Part shown: positions 32,976-41,524 of the stretch, piece after piece
Layout: the number at the start of each line of letters is the position of its first letter
How positions within the stretch are numbered: the stretch's first letter is position 1
Notes under the pieces: generated by a model
Databases searched by the model: none
Seen by the model: only the letters and a program-made list of their open reading frames with translations
What the model was told of the DNA's origin: nothing
Program-made: the position numbers and the translations under genes
Assembly: GCA_009917555.1 (NCBI GenBank)
Contig: QZDX01000023.1
Coordinates: forward strand, 1-58,797
DNA length: 58,797 nt
Reading direction: 5' to 3'
DNA from: a bacterium 1XD21-13
Lineage (GTDB): Bacteria; Bacillota; Clostridia; Lachnospirales; Lachnospiraceae

Positions 32976-33503
32976 CTAATCTACAAATTCTATAATCCCA
33001 ATATAAGGCAGGTTACGATACCTCTGGTCGTAGTCCAGGCCATAGCCCACCACAAACTCATCGGGAATCTGAAAGCCCGTGTATTTTACCTCCACGTCCA
33101 CCACTCTGCGGGAGGGCTTATCCAGAAGCGTGCAGATGGTCATGCTCTTGGGATTCCTCTGTCCCAGCAGCTTGACCAGGTGGTTCAATGTTCTGCCGGA
33201 ATCTATGATATCCTCCACGATGATAACATTCTTTCCCTGAAGAGGTTCATCCAAATCCTTGCTCAATCGCACCACTCCGCTGGACTTCGTCTCCGCTCCA
33301 TAGCTGGAAACCTGCATAAAATCTATGGTAACCGGAAGGGTAATCCGTTTCGCCAGCTCACAGACAAAAAAAATGCTTCCCTTTAATATGCAGATCAGAT
33401 GAACCTCCTGTCCCGCAAAGTCCTCGCTAATCCTCTTGCCCAGCTCCTGTATCTTGGCATCCACCTCATCCTCCGGAATCATCACTCGGATCTTCTCTGC
33501 CAT
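32976..33503 (-). CDS. hpt: Hypoxanthine phosphoribosyltransferase
   Basis: 175 residues. The PRPP loop VIIVEDIIDSGRTL (about 93-106) and LKGSIFFV near the N-terminus are typical; C-terminal EFVVGYGLDYDQRYRNLPYIG is the family ending. Salvages hypoxanthine and guanine to IMP and GMP. GGAGG seven bases before ATG. It overlaps the tilS 3' end by 38 bases. Order tilS-hpt-ftsH is as in Bacillus. Confidence 0.95.
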   Translation of the reverse strand: MAEKIRVMIPEDEVDAKIQELGKRISEDFAGQEVHLICILKGSIFFVCELAKRITLPVTIDFMQVSSYGAETKSSGVVRLSKDLDEPLQGKNVIIVEDIIDSGRTLNHLVKLLGQRNPKSMTICTLLDKPSRRVVDVEVKYTGFQIPDEFVVGYGLDYDQRYRNLPYIGIIEFVD

Positions 33504-34887
33504 CTTCTTCTCCTCCGTATATTTGTACTTTCAAAATCCGCCTTGTATCCTCTGTCACCTTATAGCCTTCGCTGATGCGCATACCGGGAATCCAGATAAT
33601 ATGACTGCCATCCGCCAGCAAGAGAAGCCGGCCCCGCTCCCTTACCGGAACCTTCTGGTCAATCAGATAATCCTTCAGCTTTTTACGTCCATGCTCCCGG
33701 TTAATTTCCAGATAATCTCCGGGCATGCGCCTGCGAATTACCGGATAATTTTCTATTTTATCATAATCAAACCATTTCGTATACGTTTTTTCGGGAATTA
33801 TTTGATTTTTTTGCGCATTTTCCAGTGAAAAAATCCATGTTTTTTCTCCTGTCCGGCAGCTTCCCGGAATCTCCACCAGAGGAAGCGCTCCCATGTCCTG
33901 CTGTTCCCCGGGCTCCTCCCGGGTTAAGGCTACACCGCCATACTCCCGCAGTGCCCGTCTGCCTCCGGGAAGGCAGAGCCAGCTTCCCGTGTGCTTTCCA
34001 AAAAGCTCCTTTACCATCTCAATATGCTGCCGCTCTATATCCTTGAGACCATCTCCCTGTTCCGCCAGACAGAAGCGCACCAGGCGCCCCTTCAGCAGTG
34101 AGGGAAGCTGGTCAAAGGCTTCCTCAAAAATAAAGCAGCCATTCCTCTCCTCACGTACACACAGCCGAGCTGCCCTTTGGGTGGACTCCTCCAAAAAATG
34201 CTCAATTTCAGCCAGCTCCTCCGCTGTTCCCATCATATGGCGGACAGCTCCATCATTGATCTGCTCCCTGGCGCAGATCAATATGGAATGACGAATCCGG
34301 TTCCTGGTATACGCCTCCTGCTGATTGGTGCTATCCTCACACCAGGAGAGCCCCTGCTCCCGAAGCCACTCCAGAATCTCCCGGCGTTCCACACAAAGCA
34401 GCGGACGGATTAAACGGTCCCGCTTAGGCTCCATACCTGCAAGCCCCCGCAGTCCGGTTCCCCGAAACAGATGAAACAGCATGGTCTCCGCCTGGTCATC
34501 CCCATGGTGGGCTACGGCAATTCGATTGCAGCCATACCGCTGGGCCTCCTGAGCAAATACCTCATAACGGCAGAGCCTGCCCGCTTCCTCCAGGGTAAGC
34601 TTTTCCCTCCGGGCCCTTTCCCGAACCTCCATGGACACGCATCGAAGGGGAATCTCCTGCTCCCTGCAAAGCTTCTCAACAAATGCCTGGTCCCGATCCG
34701 CCTCCTGCCCTCGCAGGCCATGATTGACATGAACTGCCATAAGCTGAAAATCCAATTCTTTTTGCAGCATTTGCAGCACAAAAAGCAGGCATACGGAATC
34801 CGGACCTCCCGATATGCCTGCCAATATCTTATCCTTGGGCCGAATCATCTGATTTTTACTGATAAAAGTACGGATACGTGAAATCAT
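33466..34887 (-). CDS. tilS: tRNA(Ile)-lysidine synthetase TilS
   Basis: 473 residues from ATG 34887 (MISRIRTFISKN; AAGGGG upstream). The frame is open to 34971 but that part contains no family match. N-terminal PP-loop ATPase with SGGPDSVCLL (about 22-31), then VNHGLRG, AHHGDDQAET (metal/ATP binding), and RPLLCVERREI; C-terminal TilS-specific domain (about 365-455, PGDYLEINREHGRKKLKDYL). Modifies C34 of the tRNA that reads AUA so that it is charged with isoleucine. Essential. Confidence 0.94.
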   Translation of the reverse strand: MISRIRTFISKNQMIRPKDKILAGISGGPDSVCLLFVLQMLQKELDFQLMAVHVNHGLRGQEADRDQAFVEKLCREQEIPLRCVSMEVRERARREKLTLEEAGRLCRYEVFAQEAQRYGCNRIAVAHHGDDQAETMLFHLFRGTGLRGLAGMEPKRDRLIRPLLCVERREILEWLREQGLSWCEDSTNQQEAYTRNRIRHSILICAREQINDGAVRHMMGTAEELAEIEHFLEESTQRAARLCVREERNGCFIFEEAFDQLPSLLKGRLVRFCLAEQGDGLKDIERQHIEMVKELFGKHTGSWLCLPGGRRALREYGGVALTREEPGEQQDMGALPLVEIPGSCRTGEKTWIFSLENAQKNQIIPEKTYTKWFDYDKIENYPVIRRRMPGDYLEINREHGRKKLKDYLIDQKVPVRERGRLLLLADGSHIIWIPGMRISEGYKVTEDTRRILKVQIYGGEEDGREDPSDDSGG

Positions 34888-34971
34888 GCCTCCCCTTCCC
34901 GCCCTACAAAGAATCTGATCACAGTATACAGGCGGTCCGCACAAAAAGTCAACCCGCATGGGCATACGCAC

Positions 34972-36366
34972 TCAATACTTTACCAGAGATACGGCCAGCA
35001 CAGTCATATCATCCGCAGGCTCCCGGTCCTGATACTGACAAACCCTCCCCAGAATATAGGCTGCCAGCTCTCCCGGATTTCCCGTATCATGCTCCATAAT
35101 AATATCCTTCATCAGCGCTTCCTGGTGTGTCGCAGGAAGGGAATCCATCACCCCATCGGTGACCATAATCACCATATCACCATCGTAAAGCTTCTTACTC
35201 ACCGTATCCGGCTCCAGCTTGTGAAAAACCCCGGCAGGCAGGCTGGTAGAGGAAATGGTTTCCACCCAGTTTTCCCTTCGGATAAAGGTTGTGGACGCTC
35301 CCACCTTCAGGAACTCGCAGACTCCCGTGTACAAATCCAGGGAGCTGATATCGATGGTAGAAAACACCTGCCCGTCGGCCCGCACCATAAGGGCCGAATT
35401 GATCATGCGAACTGCTGTCTCCTTGGTGAAGCCCGCCTCCAAAAATTGCTCCAAAAGGTCCACCACCAGCTCACTCTCCTTATAGGCCTCCACTCCGGAG
35501 CCCATTCCATCCGAGAGTGCCGCAATGAATTGCCCCTCCCGGCAGTGATACAGAGAAAAATTATCTCCGGAAATCTGCTCCCTTCCCTTTACCGCCTTCT
35601 CAATTCCATAGAGCACCTGAAAATTGGTACGTTCCACAAATTGAATGGTCATGCGCTCGCTTCCCACAAAGGCGCGGCTGTCCTTTGCCGGCATCATGGA
35701 TTTTTTCATCAGCCCTGACAGGGCGGCCGCCACCTCCTTTACGGCCACGCAGCGCCTGCGCCTGGTATTGACAGTCAGATATACCTCCTGGCGCTTATTC
35801 TCCTGGCAGTAAACCAGCACTCCGTGAACGGAAAGCCCCATGGCGCGGAGCTTTTTCTTCAGGTGCAGTTCCAGGCTCTCATCCGTTCGTGTATCCCATA
35901 CATGCTCAACAGTATCGGTCATAATCTGCGCCATCTCATTTAGCTGTACGGCAACGGCCGCCCGGTTTTCCTTAAGGCGTGTATTCCAAAGCAGATCCAG
36001 TTTGGAAGGCATGTCCAGGACGGCTGCTCCCTCCGCGGTGATGCCTCCCGGGACGGATGTGCCGGAAAAACTGTCTGCCAGGCTCTTGAATGCCATCTCA
36101 TATTCCCGTACCCGTTCTCTGGCCGGATGAATGGGCTTGTCCTCCTCTTCCATTGGCAGAGGCGTCAGCAGCCATTCCATAATACTTCCACAAATTACTG
36201 TCAGAGAGCAGACCAAAAGTCCCTGAGCTGCTCCCAGCATGATGGTAAACTCTCCTTCTACCTGCAAGAGTCCCACACCAATCTGCATGGCAGCCACACA
36301 CCCGCCTGCAATCACTCCGTAAAGCCAGGCGTAGTGTCCTACCTTACGTTCTTCTTCCTGTTTCAT
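34972..36366 (-). CDS. SpoIIE-type PP2C phosphatase with shortened membrane domain
   Basis: 464 residues from ATG 36366 (AGGAGG nine bases upstream). Two N-terminal hydrophobic segments (about 10-33 and 40-62), a central linker with a coiled-coil-like stretch, then a C-terminal PP2C/SpoIIE phosphatase domain (about 260-464) with ALSDGMGSGVEAYKESE, LKVGASTTFIRR, VIMVTDGVMDSL and PADDMTVLAV carrying the metal-binding Asp residues. The position between divIC and tilS is exactly where spoIIE lies in Bacillus. Bacillus SpoIIE is about 820 residues with ten helices, so this form is cut down but the catalytic part is intact. Predicted to dephosphorylate an anti-sigma antagonist (SpoIIAA) and activate sigma-F. 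Confidence 0.85.
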   Translation of the reverse strand: MKQEEERKVGHYAWLYGVIAGGCVAAMQIGVGLLQVEGEFTIMLGAAQGLLVCSLTVICGSIMEWLLTPLPMEEEDKPIHPARERVREYEMAFKSLADSFSGTSVPGGITAEGAAVLDMPSKLDLLWNTRLKENRAAVAVQLNEMAQIMTDTVEHVWDTRTDESLELHLKKKLRAMGLSVHGVLVYCQENKRQEVYLTVNTRRRRCVAVKEVAAALSGLMKKSMMPAKDSRAFVGSERMTIQFVERTNFQVLYGIEKAVKGREQISGDNFSLYHCREGQFIAALSDGMGSGVEAYKESELVVDLLEQFLEAGFTKETAVRMINSALMVRADGQVFSTIDISSLDLYTGVCEFLKVGASTTFIRRENWVETISSTSLPAGVFHKLEPDTVSKKLYDGDMVIMVTDGVMDSLPATHQEALMKDIIMEHDTGNPGELAAYILGRVCQYQDREPADDMTVLAVSLVKY

Positions 36367-36573
36367 ATTCCTACTCCTCCTATTCCGGTCCCCCGGTCTC
36401 TGTGTGTGCCTGTGTAGTTGTGCATTATAGAGTAGGGAAATTGTTTTTTTTGTCAAATAGAGGAGATGATTTTAAGAAATTTCAGACAAATTCAGACATA
36501 GAATCCCTATTATTAAGCTCTTGATTCCGCTTAAAGACTTCAAAAAAGCAGCGAACCTTTCTGCCGCTGCTTT

Positions 36574-36876
36574 TCACTCCACTGCTTTAAATAAAATCTC
36601 ATCTTCATAAACCAGACCGAGGCGTTCCTTGGCAACCTCCTCCGCATATTTCTTTGTCTGGACATACTTTTTCAGCTCTTCAATCTCTTCCTTCCGTTCC
36701 TCCTCCTGCTCAATCAGAGCCATCAGCTCCTCTTCCCGCTGCTGGTAGGATGCACTCTTCTGCTTGAGCTTCAGCCTTCCGAAAGAGGCCACGATCAAAA
36801 GGCAGAATATTGTAAAAGCTATCACATGAACCCCAAAACGCTTGCTGCGCCGTAAAGCTCGTCTTGTCTTTGACAT
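36574..36876 (-). CDS. Septum formation initiator family protein (DivIC/FtsL-like)
   Basis: 100 residues. Basic N-terminus, one helix (about 17-33, VIAFTIFCLLIVASF), then a coiled coil rich in Gln, Glu and Lys (about 38-75) and the DivIC motif KYAEEVAKERLGLVYEDE. A division protein that joins the FtsQ/DivIB complex. Strong SD AAAGGAGG. Between yabQ and spoIIE, the conserved Firmicute order. Confidence 0.88.
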   Translation of the reverse strand: MSKTRRALRRSKRFGVHVIAFTIFCLLIVASFGRLKLKQKSASYQQREEELMALIEQEEERKEEIEELKKYVQTKKYAEEVAKERLGLVYEDEILFKAVE

Positions 36877-36935
36877 TGTCCTCCCTCCTTTTTTGCTCCG
36901 TAAGATCCGGTTCCCGATTCCGCAATCTCATATTT

Positions 36936-37283
36936 CTACAGTGATTTGAGATCCATTATAACCCTTTTTATGGAACTATGCAATTTCTTTCCAATTTTTT
37001 TTAAAATTTTTGACACTTGAAGATACAGCAGCATTCCCAATACCACAGCCACAATGGCAAAGCCCCGGATAGCACCGCTGTTTTCCAGATACAGCATACG
37101 AAAAATGCAGACCCCACAGACCAGCCAGTACACCAGATCCTCCACCGCCACAGCTGCCGTTTTGTGGGGAACTATGAACCGAAAAATCCGAATCCCGTCA
37201 TAGGCAATCATCATCACCACCCCTAAGAGAAGCGAGCGGGAAAAGAACTGCAGTTCAAATAGAATTCCTTCACTCATAAGCAC
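36936..37283 (-). CDS. yabQ: Spore cortex biosynthesis protein YabQ
   Basis: 115 residues, four hydrophobic helices; N-terminal FELQFFSRSLLLGVVMMIAYDGIRIFRFIVPH followed by EDLVYWLVCGVCIFRML, the YabQ pattern. Needed for cortex formation in Bacillus. It shares one base with the yabP stop; start is GTG at 37283 or ATG at 37277. Confidence 0.85.
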   Translation of the reverse strand: MLMSEGILFELQFFSRSLLLGVVMMIAYDGIRIFRFIVPHKTAAVAVEDLVYWLVCGVCIFRMLYLENSGAIRGFAIVAVVLGMLLYLQVSKILKKIGKKLHSSIKRVIMDLKSL

Positions 37284-37567
37284 TATTTAAACAGGCGGCC
37301 AAGAAGAGAAGCTCCGGCCTTCTGGAAATCCGTAACCTCCGAATAAGCCATACTGTCAATCCGCCCCTCAATGTCCACCTCTCCCTTTTCCAGAGTCAAA
37401 CGGTTTACATGCAGATCCGCCCCCTTGATAGTGAGCATTCCCTGCTCAGTCTCCAACAAAATCTCCGCTATGTCAAAGGAAATCACGTCCGTCACACCGC
37501 TGACAGTACCTGTCCGTCTATTATTCAATAAGAGCCTGTGGGACTTTGCGTATTGCTTCTCTTCCAC
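37283..37567 (-). CDS. yabP: Sporulation protein YabP
   Basis: 94 residues from a GTG at 37567, seven bases after a perfect AGGAGG; the open frame extends upstream through this SD to a TTG at 37591 but has no SD there. Core KSHRLLLNNRRTGTVSGV and DIAEILLETEQGMLTIKG, then LEKGEVDIEGRIDSMAYSE, match YabP/YqfC family proteins. Made in the mother cell during sporulation. Its SD sits inside a long hairpin (see 37570-37615). Confidence 0.88.
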   Translation of the reverse strand: MEEKQYAKSHRLLLNNRRTGTVSGVTDVISFDIAEILLETEQGMLTIKGADLHVNRLTLEKGEVDIEGRIDSMAYSEVTDFQKAGASLLGRLFK

Positions 37568-37569
37568 AA

Positions 37570-37615
37570 AAAGACCTCCTAACATATTCAACCTATTGTT
37601 AAATATATTAGGAGG
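37570..37615 (-). terminator. Terminator-like hairpin that contains the yabP Shine-Dalgarno
   Basis: On the minus strand CCTCCTAATATATT pairs with AATATGTTAGGAGG (37575-37588 and 37602-37615; 14 bp, one G-U), followed by TCTTTTT. The AGGAGG in the descending arm is the yabP SD, so when the hairpin forms the transcript would both tend to end and hide the ribosome site. It separates the HU/S4 genes from the sporulation genes. Confidence 0.65.
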
Positions 37616-37635
37616 CTACGTCTTTTATTCTTGAT

Positions 37636-37875
37636 TTAAAGATATTTGTACAATTCTTTTGCTTCGTCCTTTTTCACGGTCTCCTGGACATCCAGAACCT
37701 CTACCTTTACAGACTTTGTCCCAAACTGTATCTCTATGACATCTCCTACCTTTACATTCACAGATGCTTTGGCAGTTTTACCGTTGACCAGAACCCGTCC
37801 TGCATCGCAGGCTTCATTTGCCACAGTCCGCCGCTTAATAAGGCGGGAAATCTTTAAATATTTATCTAAGCGCAT
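37636..37875 (-). CDS. S4-domain RNA-binding protein (RqcP/YabO-like)
   Basis: 79 residues, almost wholly one S4 domain: MRLDKYLKISRLIKRRTVANEACDAG is the family start, followed by RVLVNGKTAKAS and GDVIEIQFG. RqcP binds stalled 50S subunits in ribosome quality control with RqcH. Three bases after the HU stop. Confidence 0.9.
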   Translation of the reverse strand: MRLDKYLKISRLIKRRTVANEACDAGRVLVNGKTAKASVNVKVGDVIEIQFGTKSVKVEVLDVQETVKKDEAKELYKYL

Positions 37876-37878
37876 AGA

Positions 37879-38151
37879 CTAGTTCAGTGCATCCTTTAAT
37901 GCTTTTCCTGCTTTAAACTTCGGTGCCTTGGAAGCGGGAATTACCATAGTCTTGCCAGTCTGAGGATTTCTTCCCTCTCTTGGCGCTCTCTGGGAAACTT
38001 CAAAGGTACCAAAGCCTACCAGCTGGATCTTACCACCCTTCTTCAGCTCCTCGGTAATCACATCGGTAAAAGCCTTCAAAGCCTTCTCTGCGTCCTTCTT
38101 AGATAATTCGGTCTGCTCTGCAATTGCAGCTACTAACTCCACTCTGTTCAT
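37879..38151 (-). CDS. HU-family DNA-binding protein
   Basis: 90 residues, typical HU length. N-terminal MNRVELVAAIAEQTELSKKDAEKAL, the conserved VGFGTFEVSQRAPREGRNPQTG arm with the DNA-intercalating proline, and the C-terminal PKFKAGKALKD. Bends and compacts DNA. It has a strong promoter of its own and GGAGGAG upstream. Confidence 0.96.
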   Translation of the reverse strand: MNRVELVAAIAEQTELSKKDAEKALKAFTDVITEELKKGGKIQLVGFGTFEVSQRAPREGRNPQTGKTMVIPASKAPKFKAGKALKDALN

Positions 38152-38231
38152 CGGTATCTCCTCCTAAAATATAAAAAACTAGTTACTATTGAAGGATATG
38201 TCTGTGTGTGTGCTCCATATCTTCTTTCCTA

Positions 38232-38260
38232 TTTATACTCGCTTCTTTCCTGTTTGTCAA
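38232..38260 (-). promoter_or_regulatory. Promoter of HU (and S4 gene)
   Basis: Minus strand TTGACA (38255-38260) and TATAAA (38232-38237), 17-base spacer; overlaps the last codon of mazG. Leader about 75 bases. Confidence 0.8.
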
Positions 38261-38667
38261 GGATTTTCCGGCATTTTCTTGTGTTTGCGGGCTTTCTCCT
38301 GTGCTTTTATGGCGTTCCAGCTTGCCAGTCCTTCCTCCGCGGTCAATGCTTTCTGGTCCCCAAACACGTGAGGATGACGGCGCACAAGCTTCTTCGCCAG
38401 CATGTCCACCACGTCCTCAATGGTGAATCGGCCCTCCTCCGCAGCAATCTGACTGTGCATCAACACCTGCAGCATCACATCGCCCAGCTCCTCACAGAGA
38501 TTCTCGTCATCCCTGTTCTCAATGGCCTCAACAGTCTCCTGGCACTCCTCCCTGAGACACTTGATCAGGCTCTCGTGTGTCTGCTCCCTATCCCACGGAC
38601 AGCCGTGATCACTTCGAAGCTCGGCCACGATCCCCAGAAGCTCCTCATAGGTATATGTCTTTTCCAT
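38257..38667 (-). CDS. MazG-type nucleotide pyrophosphohydrolase
   Basis: 136 residues. EELLGIVAELRSDHGCPWDREQTHESL is the MazG start, and the metal site EECQETVEAIENRD followed by EELGDVMLQVLMHSQIA (four acidic ligands) is complete. Hydrolyses (d)NTPs to monophosphates, a house-cleaning role. Single domain, shorter than two-domain E. coli MazG. Same neighbourhood as in other Firmicutes (spoVT-mazG-HU). Confidence 0.92.
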   Translation of the reverse strand: MEKTYTYEELLGIVAELRSDHGCPWDREQTHESLIKCLREECQETVEAIENRDDENLCEELGDVMLQVLMHSQIAAEEGRFTIEDVVDMLAKKLVRRHPHVFGDQKALTAEEGLASWNAIKAQEKARKHKKMPENP

Positions 38668-38681
38668 GTTCGCCCTTCCCT

Positions 38682-40364
38682 TTATGAAAAGATCGGCTGC
38701 AGGGCTGCCGCCAGCTTATCCTTCTGTGCCTGTGCCTCGGCCAAATCCTTTCCTAAGGTGGTAAAGTAGGTCTTGATCTTTGGCTCTGTTCCGGAGGGAC
38801 GCACAATCACCTCAGCTCCACCCTCCAGCTTGTAGATCAGCACATTCGCTGCAGGAAGACCGGTCTCCTCCGGCTTCTTAAAGTCTGTTACCTTTACAAC
38901 CGGATAGCCGCCAATCTCTGCCGGAGGATTCTTGCGCAGATCATCCATAATGCCAGTCATCTTGTCCATGCCGGACAAGCCTGGGAATTCAAAGCTATCT
39001 ACCTTATTCAAATAACGTCCATACTTGTCGTAGATCTCCTCCATTCTCTGCTTTAAGGAAGAGCCAATGCTTCTATAGTATGCCGCCATCTCACAGATCA
39101 GCATCGAGCCAATAATGGCATCCTTGTCCCGCACATAGGGGCCTGCCAGATATCCGTAGCTCTCCTCAAAGCCGAAGATAAACCGCTCTACCTCGCCTGC
39201 CGCCTCAAGCTGCGCAATCTGATCGCCAATCCACTTAAAGCCAGTCAGCACACTGCGAAGCTCCACGCCGTAATTCTTGGCCACTGCATCCGCAAGCGGT
39301 GTGGAAACAATAGACTTCACCGCAACCGCTCTGTCTGGCATGGTCCCCTTCTCAATGCGTCCAGCGCAGATATAGTCTAATAAGAGAACACCCACCTCAT
39401 TGCCGGACACCAGCTCATAGCTTCCGTCCGGACACTTCATAGCAATGCCCACACGGTCTGCATCCGGGTCCGTAGCCAGCATCAAGTCAGCGCCAGACTT
39501 TTTCGCCAGCTCCAGTCCCAAACGAAGGGCCTCAAAAATCTCCGGATTCGGATAGGGACAGGTAGGGAAGTTCCCGTCCGGATACTGCTGCTCCGGAACA
39601 ATGGTAATATCTGAAATGCCAATATCCTTCAATATCCGGGTAACCGGAACAAGCCCGGAGCCATTGAGCGGTGAATAAACCAGCTTCAGCCCCGCCGTCT
39701 CACAAATACTCGGCCGCACACTGCGGGCCTTGATAGCATCATAGAGGGCCTCCTTACACTCATCGCCCACATAAGCGATCAGACCGGCCTTCATGCCCTC
39801 ATCAAAATCCATCATCTTAGCGCCATCTAAAATATCCGTCTTCTGAATCTCAGCATAGACAATATCAGCCGCCTCGTCCGTCATCTGACAGCCGTCGGGA
39901 CCATAGGCCTTGTAACCGTTGTACTTGGCCGGATTGTGAGACGCCGTCACCATAATTCCTGCATTGGCCTCATAAAAGCGGGTGGCGAAGCTCAAAGCTG
40001 GCACAGGCATCAGGGCATCGTAAATGCGGACCTTGATACCGTTAGCCGCCAGTACACAGGCCGCCGTCCTTGCAAACACATCACTATTAATGCGGCTGTC
40101 ATAGCTGATAGCCACCAATTGATTTCCCCCCTGGGTCTTTACCCAATTGGCAAGCCCTTGAGTTGCCTGACGAACCACATAAATATTCATCCGGTTAGAT
40201 CCCGCTCCCAGAACACCCCGAAGCCCGGCCGTACCAAACTTCAAGGCAACCGCAAAGCGATCCTTGATCTCCTCCTCATTCCCCTTGATAGATTCCAGCT
40301 CCTCTGTCAATGCGGAATCCTCCAGGTCAGCTTCCAACCAACGTTTGTAATCTTCTAAATACAT
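38682..40364 (-). CDS. Alpha-D-phosphohexomutase (phosphoglucomutase-like)
   Basis: 560 residues from ATG 40364; ATG 40379 lies on the SD-like AGGAATGGGG and is less likely. Four-domain mutase: GTAGLRGVLGAGSNRMN, the phosphoserine loop GIMVTASHNPAKYNG (about 142-156), the metal loop LATDPDADRVG, and the sugar-recognition FGFEESYGYL. C-terminal RPSGTEPKIKTYF binds phosphate. Converts glucose-6-P and glucose-1-P (or similar). Next to mazG, likely same transcript. Confidence 0.94.
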   Translation of the reverse strand: MYLEDYKRWLEADLEDSALTEELESIKGNEEEIKDRFAVALKFGTAGLRGVLGAGSNRMNIYVVRQATQGLANWVKTQGGNQLVAISYDSRINSDVFARTAACVLAANGIKVRIYDALMPVPALSFATRFYEANAGIMVTASHNPAKYNGYKAYGPDGCQMTDEAADIVYAEIQKTDILDGAKMMDFDEGMKAGLIAYVGDECKEALYDAIKARSVRPSICETAGLKLVYSPLNGSGLVPVTRILKDIGISDITIVPEQQYPDGNFPTCPYPNPEIFEALRLGLELAKKSGADLMLATDPDADRVGIAMKCPDGSYELVSGNEVGVLLLDYICAGRIEKGTMPDRAVAVKSIVSTPLADAVAKNYGVELRSVLTGFKWIGDQIAQLEAAGEVERFIFGFEESYGYLAGPYVRDKDAIIGSMLICEMAAYYRSIGSSLKQRMEEIYDKYGRYLNKVDSFEFPGLSGMDKMTGIMDDLRKNPPAEIGGYPVVKVTDFKKPEETGLPAANVLIYKLEGGAEVIVRPSGTEPKIKTYFTTLGKDLAEAQAQKDKLAAALQPIFS

Positions 40365-40473
40365 ACTTTCACACCCCATTCCTAAATTATGAAGGAGTTT
40401 CCTTCATTTACCTATAATATTAATCAATTTACCCCCAAAAGTCAACGCAATGTTACCACCTTCCACGCTCCGT

Positions 40474-41472
40474 TCACCCAAACCGCAGAATGTTTTGGAT
40501 CATCCTCCTCCGCTCCTCCTCCTGGCCCAAAAAAATCTCCAATTTCTCCGTGCTTTTTTCCGGAATCCACGCTTTATTTGCATTATAGTAGTGGTGTGCC
40601 AGCTTCCAAACCTTCTCAGGATAAGACAGGCAAATGGCCAGATAAGCCCGCTCCTCCCCGGAAAGAGGCCGTTCCCTCTCATAGGCCTCCAGCATCCGCC
40701 GGGCAAGATTCTCATTCCACCTCTGCTTTTCCATAATCTTGCGCAGGAAAAGGCAGAGATCGTTTATCTGTACATTGATCTCGCAATGTCCAAAATTCAC
40801 AACCGCCATATCCTGACGACCCACAAAAATGTTGTGATGAATATATTCCCCATGACAGATATGCTCTTCCTTCATGGCCTGCTTTCGAAGTCCTTCATAC
40901 CCGGAGGCCTCCAGCTCCTTTTGCGCGTGCACGCCTTCCTCTATCATCTCACCCGCATATTTTAGAAAAAGCAGCTCAAAGCTTCCCTTCCTGCGCTTGC
41001 TCCTGATAAAATTCTGAACGCGCTTTAGCTCCCGGTTATGCTTCTCCAGCTCAACCCTTCTGTCATTTCCCGCCAGGCGTCCGGCTGTCTCATTTCCCAC
41101 ATTCCAGACCCCTCTGGCAGATTGATGAATTCGGGCCAGCACCTCCATGCTCCTTAACAGGTCCTCCTCACTATGGGTATCGCACTCCCGTCCCGACGGC
41201 CAGTTTTTCATCATCCACTGTGTGTCATACTCTCCCGCCGAGATCAGTGCTCCCTCCCGGTTGGGAACAGCGCGATCCACCTGACAGACCCCTTCCTGCT
41301 CCAGCCGTGCCAAAAGCTCCTGTTCATAGGGAAGTTTCGTCTTAGATCCTGCAAATTCCTTTAATAATTTTAATCCCTGCTCCGTCTCCAGCATAATTGC
41401 CCCCCGGCCCCCGAAGCTCCGAAGTAACCTGATGTCATACTGCTCTAAAATTTGCAGTGCCTTTTCGTTCAC
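40474..41472 (-). CDS. CotS-family spore coat protein (protein-kinase-like fold)
   Basis: 332 residues, GTG start. Kinase-like fold used by CotS/YutH/CotI spore-coat proteins: N-terminal lobe IMLETEQGLKLLKEF, then the catalytic loop CHGEYIHHNIF (about 205-215) and VVNFGHCEINVQINDL (about 224-239). Active relatives have HGD and DFD; here Glu replaces the catalytic Asp and NFG replaces DFD, so the protein may be a pseudokinase structural protein. Its SD-like GGGGGG lies in the 3' arm of the preceding terminator. Confidence 0.82.
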   Translation of the reverse strand: MNEKALQILEQYDIRLLRSFGGRGAIMLETEQGLKLLKEFAGSKTKLPYEQELLARLEQEGVCQVDRAVPNREGALISAGEYDTQWMMKNWPSGRECDTHSEEDLLRSMEVLARIHQSARGVWNVGNETAGRLAGNDRRVELEKHNRELKRVQNFIRSKRRKGSFELLFLKYAGEMIEEGVHAQKELEASGYEGLRKQAMKEEHICHGEYIHHNIFVGRQDMAVVNFGHCEINVQINDLCLFLRKIMEKQRWNENLARRMLEAYERERPLSGEERAYLAICLSYPEKVWKLAHHYYNANKAWIPEKSTEKLEIFLGQEEERRRMIQNILRFG

Positions 41473-41519
41473 AAAAATCCCCCCGTTCCTTTCAAATCTA
41501 TGAAGGAATGGGGGGATTT
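41470..41519 (-). terminator. Terminator after cca, overlapping the cotS ribosome site
   Basis: On the minus strand AAATCCCCCC-ATTCCTT pairs with AAGGAA-CGGGGGGATTT (41475-41519), followed by T's and GTG, the cotS start. The stem is 16-17 bp, strong. It ends cca transcription and its last arm is the cotS SD. Confidence 0.85.
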
Positions 41520-41524
41520 ATGCC

